Assembly: GCA_024398055.1 (NCBI GenBank)
Contig: CP073749.1
Coordinates: 2,666,594-2,730,593 of the forward strand
DNA length: 64,000 nt
DNA from: a bacterium SCSIO 12741
Lineage (GTDB): Bacteria; Bacteroidota; Bacteroidia; Flavobacteriales_G; Salibacteraceae
Reading direction: 5' to 3'
The translations under genes were made by a program, and so were the position numbers. Of this stretch, positions 35,370-46,600 are shown piece by piece (position 1 is the stretch's first letter; each line of letters starts with the position of its first letter). The notes beneath the pieces are model-generated. The model saw only the letters and a list, made by a program, of their open reading frames with translations. It ran no database searches and was not told the origin of the DNA.

Positions 35370-36323
35370 ATAATAGACCACCCTAACGCAAATTTAACCG
35401 GAGTTTTCGATATTGATTCGGACAAGGCCGCGAATTTCGCTGATCGCTTTCAAACCTCGTGGTTTCGCTCCCCGGAAGAGCTGTTTAATTCCCCTACCGA
35501 TATTGTGGTGATCTGCAGTCCAAGTGGTCTGCATGCCGAACATGCGATCCAGGCTTTGAACCATGGAAAGCATGTGCTCGTTGAAAAGCCCATGGCGCTT
35601 GCCGTGAAGGAGGCAGAGGATATGATTGAAGCGTCTCAACAAAATGGAAAGGGGCTTTTTGTGGTCAAGCAAAACCGCTACAACCCACCCGTGAAAAAAG
35701 TGAAAGAGCTGATAGATACGGGGGCCTTGGGACAGGTTTATCAAGTATCCGTTAATGCCTATTGGAATCGCCCCAAGGAGTATTACCTAAATTCAGACTG
35801 GAAAGGAACCCGGAAACTGGATGGTGGAACCCTGTTCAATCAGTTCAGCCATTTTGTCGATATCCTTTACTACTTGTTTGGCTCGATTAAAGAAGCCAAT
35901 GGTTTTGTGCGAAATGCGGCTCACCAACCTTATGTTGAGTTTGAAGATACAGGAAGTATATCCTTCGAAATGGAAAATGGAGTTCCTGGAACGTTCTCCT
36001 TTACCACCGCGGCGCTTCACCAAAATATGGAAGGGTCGGTAACCGTTTTTGCGGAAAATGCTACCCTGAAAATTGGAGGGAAGTACCTGAATTCTTTAGA
36101 ATACAAAGAGACGGAAGGCTTTTCCATTGACAACCTCCCGATTTCAGCTCCGGCCAACAATTATGGTTTTTACGAAGGATCTATGTCCAATCACGATAAA
36201 GTGATTGACAACGTGGTGAACACTTTAATGGGAACCGAAAAAATAATGACGCCAGCCACCGACGGATTAAGGGTAGTGGAGATGATTACCCAAATGTATG
36301 ATGGTGCGAAATTTATAAGATGA
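35313..36323 (+). CDS. Gfo/Idh/MocA-family NAD(P)-dependent oxidoreductase
   Basis: A 336-residue sugar oxidoreductase. The N-terminal Rossmann fold MVRFSIFATGHIAQRHARH (GxGxxA-like loop) decides the start at ATG 35313; the longer ORF from 35079 is antisense to the membrane protein. Conserved motifs are VVICSPSGLHAEHAIQAL, GKHVLVEKPMALAVKEAE (the EKP motif with the cofactor/catalytic lysine) and the C-terminal substrate domain with GGTLFNQFSHFVDIL. In glycan loci these enzymes oxidise or reduce UDP-sugars, for example at C3 as in WbpB/WlbA. ATGA overlap links it to the TPR gene. Confidence 0.93.
   Translation: MVRFSIFATGHIAQRHARHIIDHPNANLTGVFDIDSDKAANFADRFQTSWFRSPEELFNSPTDIVVICSPSGLHAEHAIQALNHGKHVLVEKPMALAVKEAEDMIEASQQNGKGLFVVKQNRYNPPVKKVKELIDTGALGQVYQVSVNAYWNRPKEYYLNSDWKGTRKLDGGTLFNQFSHFVDILYYLFGSIKEANGFVRNAAHQPYVEFEDTGSISFEMENGVPGTFSFTTAALHQNMEGSVTVFAENATLKIGGKYLNSLEYKETEGFSIDNLPISAPANNYGFYEGSMSNHDKVIDNVVNTLMGTEKIMTPATDGLRVVEMITQMYDGAKFIR
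35389..35396 (-). promoter_or_regulatory. -7 element for the polytopic membrane-protein gene, inside the divergent CDS
   Basis: Minus-strand TAAATTTG, an exact TAnnTTTG match followed by C. It lies within the first codons of the plus-strand oxidoreductase gene and 19 nt before ATG 35369. Confidence 0.4.
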
Positions 36324-36898
36324 GCGGAAAGGAACATTACGAAAAAGGGATGACCCTCTACCGAGAGGGAAAGTTACAAGAAGCATTAGAGGCATTGAGC
36401 CAGGCCTTGAACGAAGAGCCTGAAAACGCCTATTGGTTATCTGACCGTGGCGTGTGCTTTTTTCATCAGAAGAAATTTAAAGAGGCCTTGGAGGATATGA
36501 ATAGGGCCCAAAAGCTTCAGCCCAACAATCCCTACCGCTATTCCAGCCGGGCCTATATCCGCGATGTGATGGGCGATACCCAAGGAGCGGTAGAAGATTA
36601 CCAAAAGGCCGTTCATCTCGACCCCGAAGATGCCATTGCTCATAACAACCTGGGAATGCTTCTCGAAAAACTGGGTCGAAAACAAGAGGCTGAAAAGAGT
36701 ATAAAGCGGGCCGATAAGCTTGCTGGCGCGCAGGAGTACCGGGAAAAAATGATGTCCAAGCTCAAGGAACAAGGCGCTCCTGAACCTGAGGCCCCAGCCG
36801 GAAGTTTGATGGGGGAGATGGCCAAAGTATTCCTCACCCGTAAAGGGATGAAAGAGTTCCTTCAATTTATTCGCAACGGATTTAAACTGCGTGAATGA
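36320..36898 (+). CDS. Tetratricopeptide-repeat protein
   Basis: A 192-residue cytoplasmic protein made mostly of TPR motifs. About three to four repeats are visible between residues 3 and 125, for example ALSQALNEEPENAYWLSDRG, ALEDMNRAQKLQPNNPY, and AVEDYQKAVHLDPEDAIAHN. The C-terminal 60 residues are charged and end in a helical stretch. TPR proteins act as binding scaffolds; the partner is unknown. It is coupled by ATGA to the oxidoreductase gene and by the same overlap to the AddB-like gene, so it shares a transcript with both, but this does not prove a shared function. Confidence 0.9.
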   Translation: MSGKEHYEKGMTLYREGKLQEALEALSQALNEEPENAYWLSDRGVCFFHQKKFKEALEDMNRAQKLQPNNPYRYSSRAYIRDVMGDTQGAVEDYQKAVHLDPEDAIAHNNLGMLLEKLGRKQEAEKSIKRADKLAGAQEYREKMMSKLKEQGAPEPEAPAGSLMGEMAKVFLTRKGMKEFLQFIRNGFKLRE

Positions 36899-39632
36899 GC
36901 GCTTTTATACCGGAACTGATTCAATTTGCCAAGGAGCGGGTTAACCTAACAGATACCTCTCAGCTGTTGGTAATCTTACCTACCAAGCGGGCTGTTACCC
37001 TTTTTCATAAGCAATGGTCGCTCCAATCGGAGCAAACGGAATGGCTCCCCTTGGTAATCACCCTTCAGGATTTTAAGGAACGGGTTTCTGGGGTGCGAGC
37101 ATCTGGAAGTAATGAGTGGTTCGTCGAGTTGTATTCAGCTTATCGAAAGTTTTACCCGGAGGGGGATTCCCCTGAAGGCTTTTATGCTACTGCCAAAACA
37201 CTTTACTCCGATTTTGAAGAGGTTAGGCAACATGGAATTGATCCGACAAGTATTTTTCAGAAGGTTCGAATTCTCCAGGATTTAGAGCAATGGGATCCCA
37301 ATCCGAATACCGATTCCCCAGTTCTTGGGAATTACTTGAATTTCTGGGAAAACCTGGCCACCATTTACCAGGAATTTTACCACCGCCTCGAGGAGAAGAA
37401 CATGAACACCTCCTCCATGGTCATGGAAAAGCTGAACGCCCGATTGGAAGGCGGTTCTGCTACTGATTTAACCGCATGGATGGGACGCGAAATTGCTCAG
37501 GTTGTCATGGCTGGTTTTACTGCCCTTACTCCGCTCGAGCAAAAGATGACCGAGCAATTGGAGTCACGGGTCGAATTTCATTTTGTGATGGATGGTATTC
37601 CGGCCATTCCAGCTTCATTGGGATTTGAGGCCAATCATTTTATCGACCGCAACCAGCAACAGGTTAAAGGATTTCATTTAATCCAGGGTCAGGAAAAACA
37701 CCGTGATCCATGGAGTGGAGTACAAACATTGCATTCAACCGATCAGGCTAAGGTGGTGGGTAATTATTTGTCCAAACTCTCTCCGGATCAACTCGATCAA
37801 ACGGTTTTGGTGCTTTTGGACTCATCTGAACTACCATTGCTGCTCAATGCCCTACCTCCAAATGTGGGTGAGGTAAATATTGGAATCGGAAGAAGCCTGG
37901 CTCAAACCCTTCCGGGAAGATTTATTCTGACTTGGTTGCAAGCTTTACAGGCTGACCGGCCTCAGCGAGAATTGTACATCCAATGTTTGGAGGAGCCTCT
38001 TTTTCGTCTTTGGAAGGGAACAAAGGCACAGAAAGATGGAATTCGCTGGTTACAGAACCCGGACAACCCTTTGGATTCATGGAGAGATTATGTGGAGGCT
38101 CAATGGGGACCATGGAATTGGCTTTTTGCGTCCCACAAGTCTCTATTAAGCAGTTTGAGGGAGTTGATTGCCGAATGGTTGAGCCATACCAAGCTAAAGA
38201 GCTATGAAGTAGTTTTTCAGGAGATCGAAACCGTGTTGGATCAAACTCAAGAAACCCTAGAGAATATTCCGAAACATTGGATGAGCTCCCTGAGTGTAGA
38301 AAAATTCTTCCTAAGGGAAATGAAAAGCCGGCAAATCACCTTTAAAGGTGAGCGAACCAAAGGCCTTCAGATCATGAGTCTGCTTGAAACCCGAGCATTG
38401 GATTTTAGGCGAATGTATGTTCTCTCCTTCAATGAATCTGCTTTTCCGGCCATCGAGCATCAGTCTTTCATTCCCCTCGAGGTGAGGAAGTTTTATCAGC
38501 TTCCTTCAAAAACTGATCGGGAAGCGGCGCTCTCCTACCATTTTTTTCGCCTCTTAACCCGAGCGGAAGAGGTGAACCTATTTCATACGGCCGATGTGCA
38601 GGCCTTAGGTGGGGAGAAACCTCCCGATACATGCTGCAGATTAAAAATGAGTGGGCTCCTTTAGACCCTTTTCTTAATCTCGAACGGAAGGTTCATGTTG
38701 CCGATTTGAATCAACCGGCTGTAAGTGAATTAAAAATCGAGAAAACGCCTGAAGTACTGGCGGGGTTAAGAGCCTACCTTACTGAAAAGGGACTAAGTCC
38801 CTCCGCCTTAATTACCTATCTAAAAAATCCTCATGACTTTTACCTGGCCTACGTATTGGGCTTAAGGGAAGAAGATCGGCTAAGTTCGGATATTGACCAT
38901 GCCATCCTGGGGCAGTTGGTGCACAACCTACTGGAAGATATTTACAAGCCATACCTCAATCGCACTCCTGATTTTGAAGAGCTGTTTAAGTCCTGGCAAT
39001 CTTCTGGTGAGAAAAGGGTAGGGGAGGAAATGGAAAAACACTTCAGCGCCGATATGATGGCCAACGGAAGAATTCAACTTCTTCGACCCATCGTGAAGAA
39101 ATGGGTGGCAGACTTTTTGGAAAATGAGAAAAAAAGGGCCAAAAAATCCAAATTTCAGGTGGCGGCTGTGGAATTACCGTTAGATACCATTCTTGAACCC
39201 CATGAAACAGGCCTTTCTACTCCCATTCGCTTAAAAGGAATTGTGGACCGGGTAGATCAGCTCGATTCAGGCGAATACCTGATTACTGACTACAAAACGG
39301 GCATGGTAAAAGACCGGGACTTGAAGTTGGAATCTGGCGATTGGCTTCCCTTTGAAGAAAAAATGAGCAAGGCTCTTCAGTTGTTGTATTATGCTGTGTT
39401 GTATAGTCGCAATAATCAACACTTGTTTTCTGGGCCCGTTCAAGCCTCCATTTATTCCTTTCGAAATGCCAAAGCTGGACTTTTATACCTCTATTATAAT
39501 AGGGACCTTCAAATCTCCCCAGAAGTTCAACAGGAATTTATTCGATTTGTTTCGGCTGTTGTTCAGGAAATGCTCAATCCGGAAATTCCTTTTGTTCGAA
39601 ACGAGGATGCCTACCAGAAATTCTTTGCTTAG
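36895..39632 (+). pseudogene. AddB-like PD-(D/E)XK nuclease/helicase subunit, frameshifted at a G4 run
   Basis: Two ORFs (36895-38664 and 38631-39632) form one AddB-like protein of about 912 residues. The N-terminal inactive-helicase part shows LLVILPTKRAVTLFHKQW and MSLLETRALDFRRMYVLSFNE. Adding one G to the GGGG run at 38611-38614 turns ALGGEKPPDT into ALGGGETSRYMLQIKNEW, the expected family sequence. The C-terminal nuclease domain has SPSALITYLKNPHDFYL, GIVDRVDQLDSGEYLITDYKTG (catalytic D and K of the nuclease). No cysteine occurs in the C-terminal 333 residues, so the iron-sulfur cluster of classic AddB is absent. The likely partner is the AddA-like gene at 60084-63188; together they would process double-strand breaks for RecA. 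Confidence 0.87.
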
Positions 39633-40321
39633 CGATTGAAGCGATAACCCACACCGCGAACAGAGAGGAAGTGCTGTGGCTGTTTGGGGTTGGCTTCAAA
39701 CCATTTTCTAAAAGACAGAATGTGGTTGTCAATGGTGCGACCCGTAACGTTGGTGCTTTTCCAGACCTTGTCCAGTATCTCTTCCCGAGAAACCACTTTC
39801 CCTTCTTTTTGAATCAGCATTTGCAGAAGGGCGATTTCCTTTTGACCAACCGAAAGTTCCTCTCCCGAACGGGTAACGATGGTAAACGCTTCAAAGTTGA
39901 TACTGCCACCGGGGAATGAAAATTGTTCCGGAGCGCGGTTCACTTTGTGGGCATGTCTATTTAATAGGATGTTTATACGAAGGAGAAGTTCTTCCAGGTT
40001 AAAAGGTTTACCCAGGTAATCATCAGCTCCAGTGCGAAGTCCTCTTACTTTGTCTTCTGCCGTATTACGTGCCGACAGAAACAAGACCGGAGTTTGAACC
40101 CCAGCTTCGCGGATAACTTGACAAACTTCAAGGCCATCCATTTCCGGTAGCATCACATCCAAAACAATGAGGTCGAAGAATTCGGGCTCATCCAAAATAC
40201 GCGATGCCGCCTGCTGCCCATTGCTGATATGAAAGGAATCGTAGCCCTCAATGTCTAAATTGAGTAGGATTGCTTCAGCCAACTTGGGCTCGTCTTCAAC
40301 TAAAAGGATTTTGGGATTCAT
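39629..40321 (-). CDS. OmpR/PhoB-family response regulator (orphan)
   Basis: A 230-residue two-component regulator. The receiver domain (1-115) has the acidic pair VEDE, the phospho-acceptor D55 in LIVLDVMLPEMDG, and K105 in DDYLGKPF. The C-terminal winged helix (about 130-230) ends SVRGVGYRF, the hallmark of the OmpR family. No histidine kinase gene is next to it. ATG 40321 is chosen because the in-frame TTG at 40330 is part of the -7 promoter box. It is divergent from the giant T9SS protein gene, which it could regulate; that is only an inference from position. Overlaps the 3' end of the AddB-like gene by 4 nt. Confidence 0.94.
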   Translation of the reverse strand: MNPKILLVEDEPKLAEAILLNLDIEGYDSFHISNGQQAASRILDEPEFFDLIVLDVMLPEMDGLEVCQVIREAGVQTPVLFLSARNTAEDKVRGLRTGADDYLGKPFNLEELLLRINILLNRHAHKVNRAPEQFSFPGGSINFEAFTIVTRSGEELSVGQKEIALLQMLIQKEGKVVSREEILDKVWKSTNVTGRTIDNHILSFRKWFEANPKQPQHFLSVRGVGYRFNR

Positions 40322-40327
40322 GATTGC

Positions 40328-40335
40328 CAAATGTA
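40328..40335 (-). promoter_or_regulatory. -7 element directly upstream of the response-regulator start
   Basis: Minus-strand TACATTTG, an exact TAnnTTTG match, only 6 nt before ATG 40321. With the usual spacing, transcription would begin at or next to the start codon, giving a nearly leaderless mRNA. Confidence 0.5.
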
Positions 40336-40689
40336 AAAGAATACCCGTTTTTCTGAAAAAGGACCGGAAGAGAAAAAAATAAAAAAAAATTGATTTTTAT
40401 TAATCCTTAATTAATCTCCGTAACGCCCAACCAGAAAGGTTTTAATGAAATTGACGTCTTGGTAATTTTTCGTTAACCTAAAAATTTATTTACTTTACCC
40501 AGCCTTTTTAACAAAGTTTGCGTCATTAATCAAAGAAGGCTTAAAATGACTTCATGGCTTGAAGTGCGGGTTTCCTAAAACGGACATAGGGAAATCTGAA
40601 CTGATAGCGGGGTTTTTTCATTCAAGGACAGGGTGTGCCCAACATGTGTAATCATTTGAACGCAAGTTTTATTAACTAATTATTTTTAG
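40336..40689. other. Intergenic region between the response regulator and the giant T9SS protein gene
   Basis: About 350 bases without a gene. It has an A-rich tract (about 40373-40390), an AT-rich stretch with repeated TTAATC, and a near-consensus -7 box TACTTTAC at 40491-40498, which would give a leader of about 185 nt for the plus-strand gene. The part from 40550 to 40689 is of mixed composition. No ORF, clear riboswitch or strong hairpin was recognised. It probably holds the promoter and a long leader of the large secreted protein. Confidence 0.4.
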
Positions 40690-43600
40690 ATGAAAAAGTG
40701 TTACAAGTTTTTGATGGTCCTGGCAGCAGGAGTCTTCGTAACTTTTTCGGCTAATGCTCAGTATTGTAATCCAAATACAAGCTCGAGCTGGGGTTCGAAT
40801 CAGGAGGTGAAGACGACTGGAGGGGTTGTCAATATTAGTAAGAACACAGGAACCTCCAATAACAGTGTGAATGACTTCACTGCTACGGATTCTTGTAGCT
40901 ATGGTCTTGGTACCACAGCATCAGTCGAATTGAAGCACAGCTATAGCGCTGGTTTGTGGATCGACTGGAACAATGACCAGGATTTTAACGATCCAGGTGA
41001 AGCTATTTTTGTACCCAGCTCTTATAATGGTGGTTCTACCATTACTGAGACGCACACCTTTACAGTGCCTAACACTGCAGCAACCGGTTCTTTGAGAATG
41101 CGGGTTTTGCAAGGGTACTACTGGCAAATGCAGCCTTGTGGGTATTCATCCTACACAGGTGACGTAGAGGATTATACATTTCACGTAATTCCTCCTGTTC
41201 CCAATGATGCGGCAGCCACTGAGTTGTCACCTTCTACTTTGTGTACAGGTCTTCAGCCACTTAATGTGAGAGTAGTAAACATGGGTTCTGATACCTTGAA
41301 ACAAGTTCGTGTTCACGGTGTTGTTGGTACTACCACTTTTACTCCTATTACATTAACTGGTCTTCTTTTGCCACGTTTGGCGGATACGCTTGTTACTATT
41401 GGATCTTACAACTTTACTCCTTCTACAGTAGTAAACATGGATTTCTGGACAAGCTTGCCTAACAATGTGACAGACCAAAACACAGTGAATGACTCTATTG
41501 GGTTTTTGAACTTTAAGGCTTCTCTTTCTGGAACCTATACTGTTGGTACTGCAGGAGACTTCGGTACGATCAAAGCTGCAATTGATGCTTTGGAAGCCAA
41601 TGGTGTTTGTGGACCAGTAATTCTTAACTTGAAAGAAGAAACTTTTGATGAGCAAGTTCAGATTGACGCCATTCCTGGTGTTAGTATGGTAAATGACGTT
41701 ACCATTCAGTCTGATCCTACCAATACAAACAATTCTGTTTGGGAATACAACAGCTCAAGTGCTAATAACTACGTATGTAGCTTTAACAATTCTGCTCACG
41801 TATCGATCAAGAATATTACCATGATCTCAAAGAACGGTTCTTACGGACGCGTTGTAGACATGAGAGGTTATAACCACCACATTACTCTGGATAATGACTC
41901 GCTTGAAACTAGAACTACTACCAGTACTTCTACTAACATGGCGATGGTTTATGACTGGACAGGTGGTGCAAACAAAGCAGAAGACATTACCATCACAAAC
42001 TGTGACTTTACAAATGGTTCTTATGGTATCTATGCTTACGGTGTAAGCTCTTCTAACCACCAGTTCCGTTGGACTATTGAGAATAACACGTTTATGGATT
42101 TCGTTTACCGTGGAGTATATGCTTACTACGGTGAAGAATACGAGATCAACTACAACGTGATGAAAGGTAAGGGAACTTACTGCTGTGGTCCTTCTGGAGT
42201 ATACTGCTACTACAACTACAAAACCAATGTAATTGGTAACGATATTGAAGTAGCTGGTACAAGCTATTCTTACCCACTATACTACTACCGTTGTTACGGT
42301 ACTTCAAGCGATCGTTACTTGGTTGCTAATAACATGGTTAAAGCTACTCGTGCCACTGCTACAGGTAGTGTTTACGGTATCTATTCTTACTATGCAAACT
42401 ATGTAGACGTTTCTCACAACAGTGTTTATGTTGCTGGTGGTAACGGTTCTTCTACTCGTGGTATCTACTCTTACTACGGAACAAGCACAACTCTACAAAA
42501 CAACGCCGTACGTAATGACGGTAATGGACACGCCTTCTATATCTTGGGTTCTAAAACTCGCACAAACAACGCTGGTTTCGCTCCTAATGGAACAGGTCAC
42601 TGGAACACTTCTTTGGGTACTAACTCTGTAGTTGCTGACCCAGACTTTGTTTCTACAACTGATTTGCATGCTAAGTCTCCAGCTCTTCACAACGCTGGTG
42701 CTAACCTTACTGCTTTGATTGATGACGATTTCGACGGAGATATTCGTTGTCCATTGGCTGGATGTACTGGTAGCGGATTGGCTCCAGATATAGGTGCTGA
42801 TGAATTCTGGTTGCCAGACTATGATGCTGGTGTATCCGAGTTGGCTTCAGCTGCTCCATGTCCAGGTAACCAAACCGTAATGGTTAAAGTGAAAAACTAT
42901 GGTGCCAAAACACTTACCTCTTTTAAAGTAGATTGGACCATTAACGGAGTAGGACAAACTCAATTGGTAGTACCATCATCTGCCATTGCTCCTGGAAACG
43001 ACACCACTGTTACTTTAGGTTCTCACATGTTTACCTTGGGTGTTGCTGACAACTTTATGTTCTACACTTCTGATCCTTCTGGACAGACAGATCAAAAGAA
43101 TTCTAACGATAGCTTGCCTGAAATGATTCAGCCTGCAATGAGCGGTATCTTCACTATTGGTTCTAATGGTGACTATACTTCTGTTGACAGTGCAGTTATG
43201 GATCTGAAGAACTTGGGTGTTTGTGGTCCGTTGACATTCCATTTGGATGACTCTGTATGGGTTGGGGATGTTGACTACGGAAGCATCAATGGTGTTAGCG
43301 CTGTTAACACAGTTCGTTTTACTTCTGATCCTAACAACACTCAAATGGGTGAGATCGAAGGTAAAATCTCGTTTGAAAATGCTGAATACGTACGTTTCGA
43401 CCACTTGATCGTAACGAACACTGGTTATGGTTTCCACTTGAAAGGAAATTGTAACAACATTATGATTGATAGCAACGATATCAATATTCCTAAGTCTACA
43501 AGTAATGCAACCGCTGGTATCTATGATGACAACGGTAGCAACTGTAAAGACATCGATATCATTGGTAACGACATCTCTGGTTCTTACTGGGCGATTCGTT

Positions 43601-46600
43601 TCTACGGAGGTGGATCAGGACGTAATGCTCGTGATGAAGGAGTTAACATCTCTGGTAACACCATGACTGATTACTCTCAGTACGGTCTTTACGCATACTA
43701 CCAGTTGGATATGCATGTTGATGACAACATTATGAGAAATGATCCAGGAGTATACTACTCTCCTTATGGAATCAACATTCGTTACAGTAACAATCATACG
43801 CTGAGACGTAACCACATTACTATCAATTCTGGTGGTGGTGGATATGGTATCTACGATTACTACGGTAACTACTACAACCGTCAGAGTGCTGACTCTAACT
43901 TGACTTATGCTAACTCTGTAGCAAACGTTAACGATCAGAATGCTGGTACTCAGTATGGTATTTACATGTACCGTGGATACAACTACAAGTTTATTCATAA
44001 CACGATTCGTAACTCGTCTTCTTCGAACTTCAGTCGTGCTTTGTATACTTACTACATGTATAACAGTGCGTTCTACAACAACTTCATCTCTAACGAGCGT
44101 GGAGCTTACACTTGGTACCATAACCGTACTTGGTCTAACTGTACGAACGATTACAATGCTTTCTGGACTGGAAACATTGCTAACAACGGAACCTTCGGTA
44201 TTACTGTAGGTACTAACTCTGTGAATGCTACTCCTCGCTTTAAGGATGAGGCAAATGGTGACTTGAGACCTAACTCTCTTGAGTTGGATAGTGCAGGTAT
44301 GGCTGGTACTGGTGTGTCTATGGACAACCGTAGCGGAATGTACGATGCTACTCACCCAGATATCGGTGCTCACTCTTTCGTACCTTGTTTCTTCGATGGT
44401 GCTATGAGAGATCTTTCTCACGGATATGCTGGTATTCCTGCAGGACAGAGTGTTCGCTTGAACGCCACTGTTGCTTCTGCTGGTCTTGATACCATTACTG
44501 GTGTAACTGTAAACTTCGATGTTAATGGTAACACCTCAAGCACTCCAATCGGAATGATGTTGATCGATTCTGATACTACAATCAATACTGTAGCTGCTTT
44601 GGGTACCACTGTTGGTGTTTACCAGGCAAGAGCTTCTGTAGCGATTAACGAATCTGATTGTGATGCTGAAAATGACACAATCTACACTTCTATCAATATT
44701 ACTGATACAGTTTACCAACGTGAGGATGATACCGCTTCTACTAACGGAATCGGTAACCCAACTCCACTTGAGTTTGGTCAAACTTTTGAAGTATTTACTG
44801 CAGATACTCTAACCTCTGTTGATTTCTGGTTGACTACTCCAACCGTCGGTGCAACTGTTCGTGTATTGATTTACAATACTGACTCAGCTGGTGCTCCTGA
44901 TCAATTGATGGACTCTACACGTGCCGAAATGGTTCAAGTGAACACTGGTATGTGGTATACTCAGAAAGTTGGATGTGAAGGAATCATCCTTCAGCCAGGT
45001 GTTTACTTTGTAAGTGTACACCAGGTGAATCCTGTAAACATGAGCTTGGGTTACAACACAAGCCGTAACGGAAGCGCTCGTTACATTTACGTTGACTTGT
45101 ACGACGGAAATGGATGGAGACGTTCTGACGATGCTGGTCTGAACCCAATCGTTGATAACATGACTTTCCTATTGCGTGCCAACTTCGGTCGCTGGGGAGC
45201 TCCAGATGTTCTTGAGCCTACAACTACAATCTGTAACGGTGGAACTGCCGAGATTGTACCAAACCAGAAGTACCAGTCTCAGATCTGGAGCAATGGTTTG
45301 TTCTTCCCAACTCTTACTGTAGCTACTGCTGGTACTTACGGTGTGACTGTATGGGATGATATCGGGTGTAAGTACTCTGATTCTACAATAGCTTCTGTAA
45401 CTCAGCCTATTGTTCTTACTGCGAACCCAACTGCTGCTTCTTGTGGTATGTCTGATGGTTCTGCTACTGCAGCCGCTTCTGGTACTTCTGCTCCTTACAC
45501 TTACGAGTGGAGCAACGGTATGACAGGTGATGCTGTTAGCGGATTGGCTGGTGATGACTACCAGGTTACTGTAACTGACTCTGTTGGTTGTACTGAAGTA
45601 TTGGATGTTCAGGTATTGGGTGCGTACCCAACTATCTCTAACTCCTGGACTCACCCGACATGTAACGGTGATGCAAATGGTACTGCTACTTCTACTGTAG
45701 ATGCAGGTGTTATGCCTTACACTTACAGCTGGAATGCTGGTGGAACTCCAAATGCTTCTACTAACGTTGGTTTGATTGCTGGTACTTACTATGTATCTGT
45801 AACTGATGCAAGTGGTTGTACTTCCATCGACACTGTTGATGTAATGCAAACTCCAGTTATCAATGTAGGTATGGGTGCTGCAAGTCCATCAGCTTGTAAA
45901 ATGGCTGACGGTAGCGCTACTGCTTCTATCACTGGTGGTATGGCTCCTTATCAGTACTTCTGGAGTGATCCTAACAGCCAGTCTACTTCTAAAGCAGTAG
46001 GTCTTGGTGAAGGAACTTACGACGTAACCATTACTGATGCCTTGGGATGTGTTAAAACTGGAAAAGTTACTGTTGTAGATCCTAACTCTCCTGTAATCTC
46101 TACTGCTGATCAGAACTTGAACTGTAGCTACGATACAACATCAATTGTTACGATGTTCACTGGTGGTACAGCTCCATTTACTTACAGCTGGGATTACATG
46201 AATGCTCAGACTGCTGACCTTAACGGTGTTGGTCCTGGTAAGTACAAGTTGCACATGGTTGATGCTGCTGGATGTGATGATGACGCTGTTATCACCATTT
46301 CTGCTCCAGACCCAGTAACTATTACTTTCACTAACATTGTGGATAACGGACAGAACAAAGTTGAAGCTACTGCATCTGCTGTAGGTGGAACTACTCCTTA
46401 CCAGTCTTATACTTGGAGCAACGGTGATACTACCGCAACTTCAACTCGATTGGCTAACGGTGTTAACACTGTAACTGTAGTAGACGACAACGGATGTACC
46501 TTCTCTGCTCAGATTGATATCTTCAGTGAGTACACTGGAATCAACAATCTGTTGGCGACTGGAGCATTCCAAATCTATCCTAACCCAACTACCGGGTTGG

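Noticed and set aside
43615-45849. Long minus-strand ORFs (43615-44421, 45169-45849) inside the giant T9SS gene
   Set aside because: They are antisense to a strongly supported coding region with clear domains. Their Ser/Thr/Val/Arg-rich composition is the mirror of its codon bias.
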